A DNA stretch of 64,000 bases from an uncultured Nitrosomonadaceae bacterium (GCA_943787405.1 CALSMH010000004.1:1-64000), one strand, 5' to 3'; positions 18,624 through 27,958 are shown, counted from the stretch's first letter. Made by a program: numbers and translations. Notes: generated from the sequence alone by a model not told the origin.

Positions 18624-20000
18624 ATGAATAAACCTCCCCATGAAATCTTCAAGGCCTACGACATACGAGGCATTGTCGGAAAGACTTTAACTAATGACAT
18701 TATTAAAACTATTGGTCATTCCATTGGCTCTGAGGCACAAGCTCGTGGCCTCACATCAATAGCAATAGGGCGTGACGGCAGGCTCTCTGGTTCAGAACTT
18801 TCACATTCTCTTGCTGAAGGAATACAAGAAAGCGGGATTAACGTATTAGATGTAGGAATGGTTGCCACACCAATGCTTTATTTTGCTGCTCACGAACTAT
18901 GTAGTTATTCTGGTGTAATGGTTACAGGTAGTCATAACCCACCAGACTATAACGGCCTAAAAATTGTACTAGGTGGTGAAACATTAGCAGCTGAATCAAT
19001 ACAAAATTTACGTGTTCGTATTGAAAATAATAATTTTGTTAACGGGAAGGGTAAATACAGTCACAAGATATAACTGAAATGTATCTAAAATGTATTACCA
19101 ATGATATCAAATTGGCTCGTCCGATTAAAATTATCATCGACTGTGGAAATGGTGTGGCTGGAGCTTATGCGCCGACTCTCTTCCGGAGGCTTGGGTGTGA
19201 GGTTACTGAATTATTTTGCGAGGTAGATGGAACTTTTCCGAATCACCACCCTGACCCATCAGTTCCCGAGAATTTATATGATTTAATCCTTGCACTTAAT
19301 ACAACTAATGCAGAAATAGGACTTGCCTTTGATGGCGATGGGGATCGTTTAGGCGTTGTTACAAGAAGATGGAAACATTATTTATCCGGATAGACAACTA
19401 ATGCTATTCGCTGCCGATGTGCTATCAAGAAACCCTGGCGGACAAATTATTTTTGATGTGAAATGTACACGTAAATTAGCTCCATGGATAGAATCTCACG
19501 GTGGTACGCCAATAATGTGGAAAACTGGACACTCATTTATAAAAGGCAAACTAAAAGAAACAGGTGCTCTATTAGCAGGTGAAATGAGTGGCCATATTTT
19601 CTTCAAAGAAAGATGGCATGGATTTGATGATGGACTTTATGCAGGTGCACGCTTACTAGAATTACTTAGTCACAAAGAAGACTGCAGCGCAACTTTAAAC
19701 TCTATTCCAGATTCAGTTAATACGCCAGAACTTCAAATTAAGCTTGAAGAGGGTGAGAATTATGCACTAATTTCTCAATTACAGAAAACTGCACAATTTG
19801 ATAATCCAGAACAAGTCATAACAGTTGATGGGCTGCGGGTAGAATATAAAGATGGATTTGGCCTGGCACGCTCCTCCAATACTACGCCTGTAGTTGTACT
19901 ACGATTTGAGGCTGAAAACGAAATCTCATTAAAAAGGATCCAGGATGATTTTCGCAAGGTTATTCTCCAAGCTAAGCCAGATGCCAATTTACCATTCTAA
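18624..20000 (+). pseudogene. algC: Phosphomannomutase/phosphoglucomutase, interrupted by two compensating frameshifts
   Basis: The 1377-base region encodes an AlgC-type alpha-D-phosphohexomutase that interconverts hexose 1- and 6-phosphates for surface sugar synthesis. The first 150 codons (18624-19073) contain the active-site serine Ser103 in VTGSHNPPDYNGLK. Between about 19052 and 19070 the frame shifts, and a second segment (to 19393) encodes the metal loop AFDGDGDRLG. Near 19361-19366 the frame shifts back, and 19356-20000 encodes the rest, including KTGHSFIKGK and GEMSGHIFFKERW. The first and third segments are in the same frame and the total length suits a normal protein of about 458 residues. 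It is either a real double mutation or two sequencing errors. As written, it cannot be translated in one piece. Confidence 0.9.
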
Positions 20001-20157
20001 GGTTCTGATGAAGCATCTAGGCCGTAAGGATAATTCTAATTGAAGATAAAGAGATATACGCAAATATAAGAGATATCAAACATATTAGAATCTAATAATT
20101 TGCTATTTATATAATTGTAATAAGCATTTAACAATTGTTAATAAAGGATGTAATTAG

Positions 20158-20645
20158 ATGGTAAAAGTATTATTTGTCTGCATGGGAAATATCTGTCGTT
20201 CGCCTACAGCTGAAGCTGTGTTTAGGCATCAAGCTAAAGATCCATATCTAAGAATAAAATTCTCGTGGATTCCGCCGGCACACATGATTATCATATTGGC
20301 GAACCACCAGATGGGCGCGCACAAAAGATAGCAACAGAACATGGCTATGATATGCAAGGGTTACGTGCCCGCCAGTTCAATACTAGAGACTTTGATATTT
20401 TCCACTATATACTAGCCATGGATAAACATAATTTCTCTATCCTTAACGACCTATGTCCACCGCAGTATAACTATAAGCTAGGCATGCTAATGCAATATAG
20501 TAAAAATTATACTGAAAATGAAGAAGTGCCTGATCCATATTTTGGCGGAGACCAAGGGTTTGAAAAAGTACTAAGAATGATTGAAGATGCTGGAGAGGGA
20601 TTGCTTTACAACATCAATAAAGAAAATAATAATATCTCAAACTAA
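20158..20645 (+). pseudogene. Low-molecular-weight protein-tyrosine phosphatase, frameshifted
   Basis: The start at 20158 gives MVKVLFVCMGNICRSPTAEA with the CX5R phosphatase loop, Cys8 to Arg14. The frame breaks in an AAAA run at 20256-20259. One added A would join it to the segment VDSAGTHDYHIGEPPDGRAQ, which continues to 20645 and contains the general-acid segment VPDPYFGG. The repaired gene would encode about 162 residues, the normal family length. The family removes phosphate from tyrosine, often on bacterial tyrosine kinases of polysaccharide export. It lies between algC and rne, convergent with rne. It is either truly broken or affected by a homopolymer read error. Confidence 0.9.
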
Positions 20646-20719
20646 AATCTATTAATCACGTCAAAATATAAGGCAGGAATAAATCCCTACTTTATATTTA
20701 TTTAACTCAGTTCTTTACT

Positions 20720-20875
20720 TTATTTTTGTGTCTCAACCTGTACTAGCGGCTCACTAACCTTTGCAGGTGATTTAGCAGGCCTTACCCTCTTCTTCTTTGA
20801 AGTTGTAGCATCAGCCAAGGTTGTTATTTTTTCTTGTTTCGTCTCGACCATAACTAGTTTACTTTTAGCTATGTC
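20720..20875 (-). pseudogene. rne: Out-of-frame C-terminal tail of RNase E
   Basis: Directly beyond the rne stop, the minus strand stays open in another frame from about 20875 to a TAA at 20720-20722. It encodes about 51 residues beginning DIAKSKLVMVETK and ending SEPLVQVETQK. Such Lys/Pro-rich, VQVET-type endings occur in betaproteobacterial RNase E. Removing one base from the GGG/CCC run at 20875-20877 joins it in frame to rne, giving about 874 residues. It is therefore probably the displaced end of rne rather than a separate gene. Confidence 0.75.
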
Positions 20876-23345
20876 CCTTTGATTTCCCATCACTTAACGT
20901 TGCAGTCTGGCTGACTTTTTTAGGCTTAGATTCAGAGGGCACTCTTGACTTTTCTATTTTTGATTCTGGAGCAGATTTGGCAGAGGAACTTTTCGGTGCT
21001 TTAACAGTTTCTTCTAAAACCAATGGCTTCTCTGAATCTGACGAAGCATGAGATACCTTTGATTCTTTCTCCGAAATAGAATTATCTTTATTAATAGCCG
21101 CCTTAATTGGAGGAGTACGCCTAACTCCTTCAGATTTTTTGGCTCCTTCCTGATGTACTGAGGAATCTATAGATATTTCATCAGAGGTTTGCTTTGGTAA
21201 GGCATCTATGCCACTCTTTTTTTCTTCCTCTCCAGATACGCCTATATCTTTCTTTATTTTCGCATCCCGTTCAAGGGCACGTTCATTCCTCTCACGCTGC
21301 TGCTTTCCACCGCGGCGGCGGCGTGGACGCCCACCATCTCCTCCCTGTACCTTATTCTCAATTGGTAATTTTTCTCCCTCAGCTAACTTAGGCTCGACTC
21401 TATCATCACGTGATGAACGTGGCTGCCTTCTATTAGAGGATCTCTCTATTTTTTGATCAGTTTGTGAAGATGCCGCCCCACGTCCCTGTTTTATTTTAGC
21501 TCGAGTATCATTTGTGGATGCAGCATTAGAACTATTGTTTTGCTGCCCGCTTCCAGCTCTCCTGGAGTTACGTTCTCGTCCTTCACGACTTCGATGCCCA
21601 CGATCTTGGCGTTTTGGCCTTTGCCTGGTCTGCTTTCGTATTTCTACCGTCGTTTTTTCTTTATCCCCAGACTTGAACCAACCTAAAATTTTTCCTAAAA
21701 GAGAGTCTGATGGTGTTTTTTTACTACGGGGTGCTGGCTGCGTTGGAGTAATACCCCTTACTGCAGCTTGCTGTCTAACTGGCTTCGCTTCTTGCACCAC
21801 TGATGATGGTAATTTTACTTCTTCTACCGGCTTATCTGCCATCTGATAACTAGTAAGTGCTCCATTTGATTTAATCTGATCATGACGCAGGCGATCTATA
21901 TTGTAATTAGGCGTTTCCAAATGAACGTTTGGAATCAAAATTACATTTATTTTTAATCGTGCCTCAATAGCATATATTTCTGCACGTTTTTCATTTAACA
22001 AATATGTAGCCACATCTACCGGAACCTGAGCATGAAGTGCAGTTGTGCCATCTTTCATGGCCTCTTCCTGAATGATCCTGAGAATATGGAGTGCGGAAGA
22101 ATCAGTACCACGGATATGACCGGTTCCATGGCAACGCGGACAAGAAATGTAGTTACTCTCACCTAGTGAAGGACGCAGACGCTGACGTGATAATTCTAAT
22201 AACCCAAACCGAGAGATCTTCCCTACCTGTACTCTTGCGCGGTCATAACGTAGTGCATTTAATAAACAGCTTTCCACTTCACGCTGATTACGTGTAACTT
22301 CCATATCAATAAAATCAATAACTACAAGACCACCTAGATCACGTAGCCGCAATTGTCGAGCCACTTCTTCTGCCGCTTCTACATTGGTATTTAAAGCCGT
22401 TTGCTCAATATCTGCTCCACGCGTGGCTCGAGCCGAGTTGACATCAACTGATACTAATGCCTCAGTATGATCAATAACTATTGCACCACCTGAAGGTAAC
22501 GTTACTTGTCGCGAGTAAGCTGTCTCAATTTGGTGCTCAACCTGGAAACGAGAAAATAATGGCACGTCATCACTATAAAGCTTGATACGGCTTACATTAT
22601 CAGGCATTACATGGCTCATAAACTGATAAGCTTGGTCATGTATGCTTTCGCTATCAATCAGAACCTCACCAATTTCTTCGTGAAAATAATCACGTATAGC
22701 GCGTGTAACCAAGCTACTCTCTTTGTATATCAGGAATGCGCCGCTCTGACCTTTAGATGCATCTTCTATAGCACGCCAAAGCTTCAATAGGTAATTTAGA
22801 TCCCACTGCAATTCTTCTTCGCTACGGCCTATCCCAGCAGTCCGTGCAATAATACTCATGCCTGTAGGGATATCTAACTGAGCCATTATTTCACGTAATT
22901 CAGCTCGTTCCTCACCCTCAATACGACGAGATACGCCGCCCCCACGTGGGTTATTGGGCATTAATACTAAGTGACGTCCGGCTAATGAAATATAAGTAGT
23001 AAGTGCCGCCCCCTTAGCACCCCGTTCATCCTTATCTACTTGAACTATAAGCTCTTGACCATTATTTAACGCATCTTGAATACGTGGGCGCGTAGAACCA
23101 GGACTTTCTTTTAAATAAGATTTAGATATTTCCTTGAATGGCAGGAAGCCGTGACGTTCTCCGCCATAGTCAACAAATACAGCTTCAAGGCTAGGCTCAA
23201 TTCGTGTAATAACTGCTTTATATATATTGCTTTTATTCTGTTCTTTCCCAGCTGACTCAATATCTAAATCAATTAATTTTTGACCATCAACAATGGCAAC
23301 ACGAAGCTCTTCCGGCTGTGTTGCATTGAATAACATGCGTTTCAT
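20865..23345 (-). CDS. rne: Ribonuclease E
   Basis: This 826-residue protein as read is RNase E, the main endonuclease of mRNA decay and of rRNA/tRNA processing and the scaffold of the degradosome. The S1 RNA-binding domain covers about residues 38-120 (VITRIEPSLEAVFVDYGGER). The catalytic DNase I-like region contains the metal-binding aspartates in ALVSVDVNSARATRG and GGLVVIDFIDM. The zinc-link motif CPRCHGTGHI is near residue 403. From about residue 500 the protein is disordered and rich in Arg, Lys, Ser and Gln, as expected for the scaffold part. A frameshift near the 3' end seems to cut off about 50 residues. It is divergent from rluC across a structured leader, as in E. coli. Confidence 0.95.
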   Translation of the reverse strand: MKRMLFNATQPEELRVAIVDGQKLIDLDIESAGKEQNKSNIYKAVITRIEPSLEAVFVDYGGERHGFLPFKEISKSYLKESPGSTRPRIQDALNNGQELIVQVDKDERGAKGAALTTYISLAGRHLVLMPNNPRGGGVSRRIEGEERAELREIMAQLDIPTGMSIIARTAGIGRSEEELQWDLNYLLKLWRAIEDASKGQSGAFLIYKESSLVTRAIRDYFHEEIGEVLIDSESIHDQAYQFMSHVMPDNVSRIKLYSDDVPLFSRFQVEHQIETAYSRQVTLPSGGAIVIDHTEALVSVDVNSARATRGADIEQTALNTNVEAAEEVARQLRLRDLGGLVVIDFIDMEVTRNQREVESCLLNALRYDRARVQVGKISRFGLLELSRQRLRPSLGESNYISCPRCHGTGHIRGTDSSALHILRIIQEEAMKDGTTALHAQVPVDVATYLLNEKRAEIYAIEARLKINVILIPNVHLETPNYNIDRLRHDQIKSNGALTSYQMADKPVEEVKLPSSVVQEAKPVRQQAAVRGITPTQPAPRSKKTPSDSLLGKILGWFKSGDKEKTTVEIRKQTRQRPKRQDRGHRSREGRERNSRRAGSGQQNNSSNAASTNDTRAKIKQGRGAASSQTDQKIERSSNRRQPRSSRDDRVEPKLAEGEKLPIENKVQGGDGGRPRRRRGGKQQRERNERALERDAKIKKDIGVSGEEEKKSGIDALPKQTSDEISIDSSVHQEGAKKSEGVRRTPPIKAAINKDNSISEKESKVSHASSDSEKPLVLEETVKAPKSSSAKSAPESKIEKSRVPSESKPKKVSQTATLSDGKSKGHS

Positions 23346-23386
23346 TATTATATTTCTCCCGCGCGCTGATCACGGGCGAGCAAGCC

Positions 23387-23415
23387 ATATGAGTTAGATC
23401 AGATCTGACTCATAT
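23387..23415 (-). promoter_or_regulatory. Long inverted repeat in the rne leader, candidate autoregulatory hairpin
   Basis: Arms 23387-23400 and 23402-23415 are 14 bases each and complementary except for one position that can form a G-U pair in one strand. The element lies about 42-70 bases before the rne start codon on the minus strand. It could fold as a leader RNA hairpin that RNase E senses, or act as a protein-binding palindrome. Confidence 0.5.
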
Positions 23416-23711
23416 AATTAGAATCTCACACTCAGACGACTGTGTCATATTGTCGGACTGCAGTTATAAATTTCTATTCTCCGGCTTGTTACTAAAATTA
23501 CTGCTTTTCAATTAAGCAGAATTCGAAATTAAGTTTCCGTCAGATTTCAATTAAGGGCTACCCAATATGTGGGTGCTAATATAATAAACTCTGAAATCTG
23601 CGTTTGTTTTGAGCGCGCTATTAATTCACTATCACTGCTTTAATTGGTGAGCAACATTAACCAGTTTCGGAGTCGGCTCTTGGCCTTGTTCTGTTAAAAT
23701 CCCATCAACAG

Positions 23712-23717
23712 TATAAT
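23712..23717 (+). promoter_or_regulatory. Candidate -10 element of the rluC promoter
   Basis: A perfect TATAAT lies 26 bases before the rluC start codon, which would place transcription start near 23724 and give a short leader that includes the AGAGGA ribosome-binding sequence. A clear -35 box at 16-18 bases is missing; TTGTTC at 23686 has a 20-base spacer. Confidence 0.45.
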
Positions 23718-23742
23718 CTTATATACCGGACAGAGGACTAAA

Positions 23743-24789
23743 TTGGGCTCCGAACTTACAAGTATAGGTAAAATTAAGGATTTAGGCAAAGAATTTCCTC
23801 TGGGCAATGTAATCAAAGAAATTATTGCCGAGGATAGTAATGGTCAGCGTATAGATAATTTCTTAATTAAACGCCTTAAAGGAGTTCCTAGAAGTCATAT
23901 CTACAGGTGCCTGCGCAGCGGACAAGTACGGGTTAACGGAAAACGCGTCAAAGCTAGCTATCATCTTCAGGAAGGAGATATGGTACGTATTCCGCCAATA
24001 ATAAAGAAGAATGACCCGCCAACAAATAAGATATCGGAGTCAAGATTCATTTCATTTGATATTTTATTTCAAGATGAGTCTCTTCTGGTAATTAATAAAC
24101 CTGCTGGAGTGGCGGTACATGGTGGAAGCAATATAAGTTTTGGCGTCATAGAGCAACTCCGTGCCCAGAATCCAAACTGGAAATTTCTAGAGTTAGTACA
24201 TCGTCTAGACAGGGATACATCTGGAACACTTCTTCTTGCCAAGAAGCGCTCAGCTCTTACTGAGCTTCACAGACAAATTCGTGAAAGAGAAATGGGCAAA
24301 CGTTATCTGGTTTTGGTAAAAGGTAAGTGGCAAAACCAAAGACAAAATGTAAAACTACCATTACATAAATATCTTACAGCCTCGGGAGAAAGGCGTGTAG
24401 CAGTAGCTATAGATAAGAAAGATAATTCAGAAGACATGACAGCTCATACAATTTTTACTTTAAAAAAGACTTGGGAAGACTTTAGTTTATTGGAAGCAGA
24501 ATTAATAACTGGTCGCACTCATCAAATTCGTGTGCATCTTTCATATCTGGGCTTTCCAATTGTTGGTGATGATAAGTATGGTGATTACCAACTTAATAAA
24601 GAACTAAATAGATCTAGTGGAAAGGGACCCAAGCTGAAGCGCATGTTTCTACATGCAAGCATATCCGTAGTAACACACCCTGCTACCGGTGAAAATCTAC
24701 GTATAGAAGCTCCGCTAGCAAGTGACCTAAAGAAATTTCTAAATGAGCTGGATGCAAAGAACCTGACACTTCAACCAGGGTCATTTTAA
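23743..24789 (+). CDS. rluC: 23S rRNA pseudouridine synthase RluC
   Basis: This 348-residue RluA-family pseudouridine synthase has an N-terminal S4 RNA-binding domain (about residues 35-85, QRIDNFLIKRLKGVPRSHIY) and a catalytic domain. The HRLDRDTSG motif places the catalytic aspartate at residue 156. RluC modifies positions 955, 2504 and 2580 of 23S rRNA in E. coli. The start is a TTG preceded by AGAGGA about 8 bases upstream. It is divergent from rne, an arrangement also seen in E. coli, and is followed by a HAD phosphatase gene after 28 bases, probably in the same transcript. Confidence 0.92.
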   Translation: MGSELTSIGKIKDLGKEFPLGNVIKEIIAEDSNGQRIDNFLIKRLKGVPRSHIYRCLRSGQVRVNGKRVKASYHLQEGDMVRIPPIIKKNDPPTNKISESRFISFDILFQDESLLVINKPAGVAVHGGSNISFGVIEQLRAQNPNWKFLELVHRLDRDTSGTLLLAKKRSALTELHRQIREREMGKRYLVLVKGKWQNQRQNVKLPLHKYLTASGERRVAVAIDKKDNSEDMTAHTIFTLKKTWEDFSLLEAELITGRTHQIRVHLSYLGFPIVGDDKYGDYQLNKELNRSSGKGPKLKRMFLHASISVVTHPATGENLRIEAPLASDLKKFLNELDAKNLTLQPGSF

Positions 24790-24817
24790 GACCTAATATT
24801 TTTACTTAATTTATCTA

Positions 24818-25474
24818 ATGATAAAAAGATTTGATTTAATTGTATTTGATTGGGATGGAACAGTGGTGGATTCCGCAAATTCTATAGCTTGCTCATTGCA
24901 GGGTGCCGCACGTGATTTAGGTGTGCCCGAACCATCAAATGAAGAAGCGCGCTATGTTATTGGCCTGGGATTAAATGAGGCCATAAGGCACCTATTTCCA
25001 AACCTTACTTCACAAGAATTTGATTTAATATCAGATCGTTACCGGCATCACTATCTTACACAGGACAAAAAAATATCGCTTTATAAAGGAGTACTTGAAA
25101 TTATTAAAGCCTTGTATGCAGAAAATTTTCTACTAGCAGTTGCAACAGGTAAAAGCCGCGCCGGACTTAATCGTTCTTTCAATTCAAGTGGGCTAGGAGG
25201 TTTTTTCCATGCTAGTCGTTGTGCTGACGAAACCTTTTCAAAGCCTCACCCAGCGATGCTGCTGGAATTAATGTCACAACTTAATGTAAAAGCTACCCGG
25301 ACTCTGATGATAGGCGACACAACTCACGATCTACAAATGGCAACAAACGCCTGCGTCTCTGGAGTTGGTGTAACATATGGCGCACATCCAAAGAAAAGAC
25401 TTGAAACTTTAGAGCCACTTGCCTGTGTAGAGAGCGTTGCGCAATTACACCTTTGGTTGAATGCAAATATCTAA
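24818..25474 (+). CDS. HAD-superfamily phosphatase (phosphoglycolate phosphatase-like)
   Basis: This 218-residue HAD hydrolase has motif I DWDGTVVDS with nucleophile Asp11 and Asp13, motif II in LLAVATGKSR, a lysine in FSKPHPAML (motif III) and the acidic motif IV in LMIGDTTHDLQMA. The alpha-helical cap follows motif I as in the Gph/PGP subclass. It probably dephosphorylates a small phosphorylated metabolite; phosphoglycolate is only one candidate. It lies between rluC and sppA on the same strand, a neighbourhood seen in other Betaproteobacteria, and should be cytoplasmic. Length is normal. Confidence 0.88.
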   Translation: MIKRFDLIVFDWDGTVVDSANSIACSLQGAARDLGVPEPSNEEARYVIGLGLNEAIRHLFPNLTSQEFDLISDRYRHHYLTQDKKISLYKGVLEIIKALYAENFLLAVATGKSRAGLNRSFNSSGLGGFFHASRCADETFSKPHPAMLLELMSQLNVKATRTLMIGDTTHDLQMATNACVSGVGVTYGAHPKKRLETLEPLACVESVAQLHLWLNANI

Positions 25475-25535
25475 TTAAAGAAAAATCTACAGTAATACAA
25501 AACAAAACGATATTATTTGAGGAGTTTCAAAAATT

Positions 25536-26488
25536 ATGATTGATCCAGAAAGATCGTAAGGAAGGTTGGGAGCAGAAAATGCTGGAAAAATTAGCATTCT
25601 CTTCTGTTACTGAACAACGAAGAACACGTCGTTGGGGAATAGTTTTCAAATCCCTGACTTTCTTGTATTTATTTATTCTTTTATTTATTGGACTAGGTTG
25701 GTTTAGTGATAATGGCGTTTCTATGTCGGATAAACATACTGCGCTTGTTGAACTTCGTGGAGAAATTTCTGCTAATAGCGTTAGTAGTGCGGCCAATGTA
25801 AACGAAGGGCTAAAGAATGCGTTCAAAGACAAAAATACGCAGGGAGTAATTTTACGCATCAACAGCCCAGGCGGAAGTCCTGTACAAGCAGGGTATATTA
25901 ATGATGAAATCCAGCGACTACGTGTCAAATATCCAAATATACCGCTTTATGCTGTAATTGAGGATATCTGCGCCTCAGGTGGCTACTATGTTGCTGTAGC
26001 TGCAGATAAAATTTATGTGGACAAAGCTAGCTCTCGTCGGATCTATAGGCGTGCTAATGAATGGGTTTGGTTTCACTGGAACAATGGAAAAACTTGGTAT
26101 CGAACGAAGATTACTCACAGCCGGTAAAAACAAAGGCTTTCTTGATCCCTTCTCACCACCCAATCCACTTCAACAACATTATGCCCAAAAAATGTTAAAC
26201 GATATCCATCACCAATTTATCCAAGTGGTACAAAAAGGTAGAGGTAAGCGCTTGAAAGATAAACCTGAAATCTTTAGTGGCATTGTATGGACTGGTCAAA
26301 AAAGTATAGACCTTGGGCTCACGGATGCACTGGGAAGCGCAGATTATGTTGCACGAGAAATTATTAAGGCTGAATCTATCGTAGATTTCACTACAAAAGA
26401 AAGTTTTATTGAGCGCTTTGCCAAACGGTTAGGGTCTGCATCTACAAATACTTTAATCAATGCTGGAAATGGATGGAAACTACAGTAG
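25536..26488 (+). pseudogene. sppA: Signal peptide peptidase SppA, frameshifted
   Basis: The gene encodes a membrane-anchored S49 peptidase that degrades leftover signal peptides. The first segment contains a membrane helix (SLTFLYLFILLFIGLGWF) and the catalytic-serine segment ICASGGYYVAVAADKIY. Near 26032 an extra T breaks the frame; without it the text would read DKASLVGSIGVLMNGFGF and continue to 26488. The likely catalytic lysine, in GKNKGFLDPF, lies after the break, so the first-frame product (195 residues) should be inactive. A second indel may lie at the start: GAGGAG at 25519-25524 suits the ATG at 25536, but that frame stops after seven codons, while the open frame starts at a TTG at 25540. 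The repaired protein would have about 315 residues. Confidence 0.88.
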
Positions 26489-26523
26489 CTAATCAAATAA
26501 AATGCTGTAAAAAAGCCACAAAT

Positions 26524-27120
26524 TTATATTACTTCGACACCCTCATGCACTAACATATCTACTAGTGTGATCAATGGTAACCCTATGATCGCACTAGTAT
26601 CATCACTCTCCATTCGCTCTATGAGTGCAATACCAAGTCCTTCATATTTTGCACTTCCTGCACAGTGATATGGCTGTTCTTTGGCCAAATAATTCAAGAT
26701 CTGTTCGTCACTTAATTCACGAAACTTAACCAAAGAAGAGACTAGTTTTGATTGCATTCTGCCGCTACGACTATTAAATAGGCTCAATGCTGTGTGGAAA
26801 ATCACTTCTTTTCCACGCATAGCAGTTAATTGCTTAATTGCATTCTCATAATTGAGTGGCTTTCCAAGCTGGATACCATCCAAAGTAGCCACCTGATCTG
26901 ATCCTATGATAAGCGCATTTGGATAAATACTAGCAACCGCACGTGCTTTTTTCTCAGCCAAACGACTAGCAGTAGCTTCTGGTATTTCTTTAATTAAGGC
27001 TGATTCATCTATATCAGGACTAGAAACCTCAAAAGGAAGCTGCAAGCGTAAAAGTAACTCGTAACGATATGAGGAGCTAGATCCCAAAATAAGTTTTTGA
27101 TTGAGATGTTGTATTTTCAA
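26524..27120 (-). CDS. maf: Maf-family nucleotide pyrophosphatase
   Basis: This 198-residue Maf/YceF-type protein hydrolyses non-canonical or modified nucleoside triphosphates (such as 7-methyl-GTP for YceF) to monophosphates, keeping them out of nucleic acids. The N-terminal family motif [14 protein letters not shown] (residues 10-23) and the segments [25 protein letters not shown] and [15 protein letters not shown] are all present. It is divergent from yceD with 24 bases between starts and convergent with sppA. YceF is encoded next to yceD-rpmF in E. coli too, which supports the YceF subgroup. Length and start are normal. Confidence 0.92.
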   Translation of the reverse strand: MKIQHLNQKLILGSSSSYRYELLLRLQLPFEVSSPDIDESALIKEIPEATASRLAEKKARAVASIYPNALIIGSDQVATLDGIQLGKPLNYENAIKQLTAMRGKEVIFHTALSLFNSRSGRMQSKLVSSLVKFRELSDEQILNYLAKEQPYHCAGSAKYEGLGIALIERMESDDTSAIIGLPLITLVDMLVHEGVEVI

Positions 27121-27189
27121 TGGAAGCTATAATGTTATTTTTAGATGATTTTTGACACTCAGGAACAAAAAATATATCATGCGCGCCAT

Positions 27190-27690
27190 ATGTCTACGCG
27201 AATTGTTATAGATACCCGTGATTTTGTAAACTTTACCAGGTCGCTCCATGGTAAAATTAAACTTAACGAATGTATTCGCTTAAAAGACTATCTTGCCGAC
27301 AGTCAAGGCAACCTAGAATACATAATAAATGGTATTCTAGATAGAAATGATAAACCTATGTTACAGGTTAGCATAAAAGGAGAATTAAACCTTAATTGCC
27401 AACGATGTCTTGGTAAATTGTTACATGAGTTAAATTTGAAATCAACTTTGTTTCTAGTAGAGAACGAAAAAGAGCTTTCGTATCTGGATGAAGACGAATC
27501 AGTCGAAGGAATCTTAGCCACTCCTGATATGGACATCATAGAACTTATTGAAGATGAAATTATTTTAAATTTACCATTTTCTCCGCGTCATAAAGAAAAT
27601 GATTGTTCGACAAAAAAACTGACTGATAATTATACGGCAGAAAAAAAGCGTCCGTTTGCTGCCTTATTAGAGCTAAAGAAATTACACTAA
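27190..27690 (+). CDS. yceD: YceD family protein (DUF177), 23S rRNA accumulation protein
   Basis: The protein has 166 residues from the preferred start at 27190 ([12 protein letters not shown]), which matches the family's usual N terminus. The frame opens at 27145, but a TATAAT at 27128-27133 would then leave almost no leader. DUF177 proteins are needed for normal 23S rRNA levels. The segment [18 protein letters not shown] with its CxxC pair and the C-terminal [13 protein letters not shown] are family hallmarks. It lies 22 bases before rpmF, the conserved yceD-rpmF pair that opens the fatty-acid synthesis cluster. Confidence 0.9.
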   Translation: MSTRIVIDTRDFVNFTRSLHGKIKLNECIRLKDYLADSQGNLEYIINGILDRNDKPMLQVSIKGELNLNCQRCLGKLLHELNLKSTLFLVENEKELSYLDEDESVEGILATPDMDIIELIEDEIILNLPFSPRHKENDCSTKKLTDNYTAEKKRPFAALLELKKLH

Positions 27691-27712
27691 AGTATTTAAG
27701 GAGATCAATATT

Positions 27713-27892
27713 ATGGCTGTCCAGAAAAGTAAAAAATCGCCATCGAAACGTGGCATGAATCGATCCCATGATTTCCTGACTAGTCCTCAATTGGCGATTG
27801 AACCTAGTACAGGTGAGGTACATATGAGACATCATATAAGCCCGAATGGTTACTATCGTGGGAAGAAAGTCGTTAAAACCAAAGATGACTAG
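27713..27892 (+). CDS. rpmF: 50S ribosomal protein L32
   Basis: This 59-residue protein begins [20 protein letters not shown], the highly conserved start of L32. It continues with [20 protein letters not shown] and ends in a basic tail containing [12 protein letters not shown]. An AAGGAG ribosome-binding sequence lies about 8 bases before the ATG. It is placed between yceD and plsX, as in most proteobacteria. This is a subunit of the large ribosomal particle. No zinc-binding cysteine quartet is present, so it is the zinc-free form. Confidence 0.97.
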   Translation: MAVQKSKKSPSKRGMNRSHDFLTSPQLAIEPSTGEVHMRHHISPNGYYRGKKVVKTKDD

Positions 27893-27958
27893 CCTCTGAA
27901 GTCATGGGTCTATACATAATGCAATTTCCAGATTAGCTCATATTTATAAGTATTTAAA

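Larger units (their letters stand above)
23346..23742. other. Rne leader and rne-rluC divergent promoter region
   Basis: This 397-base non-coding gap carries the rne 5' leader on the minus strand and the rluC promoter on the plus strand. It contains a 29-base inverted repeat at 23387-23415 and a GC-rich dyad (CCCG...CGGG) at about 23358-23376, close to the rne start. A TATAAT lies at 23712-23717 for rluC. In E. coli the rne leader is long and structured and mediates autoregulation by RNase E; the same is inferred here from position and structure. Confidence 0.6.

Noticed and set aside
19052-19370. Programmed ribosomal frameshifting in algC
   Set aside because: Neither shift site shows a convincing slippery heptamer with a downstream structure, and two opposite shifts would be needed. 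Indels or read errors are simpler.
21200-21850. Long plus-strand open frames opposite the 3' half of rne
   Set aside because: They mirror the Arg/Lys/Ser-rich scaffold codons of RNase E, have no ribosome-binding sites and resemble no known protein.
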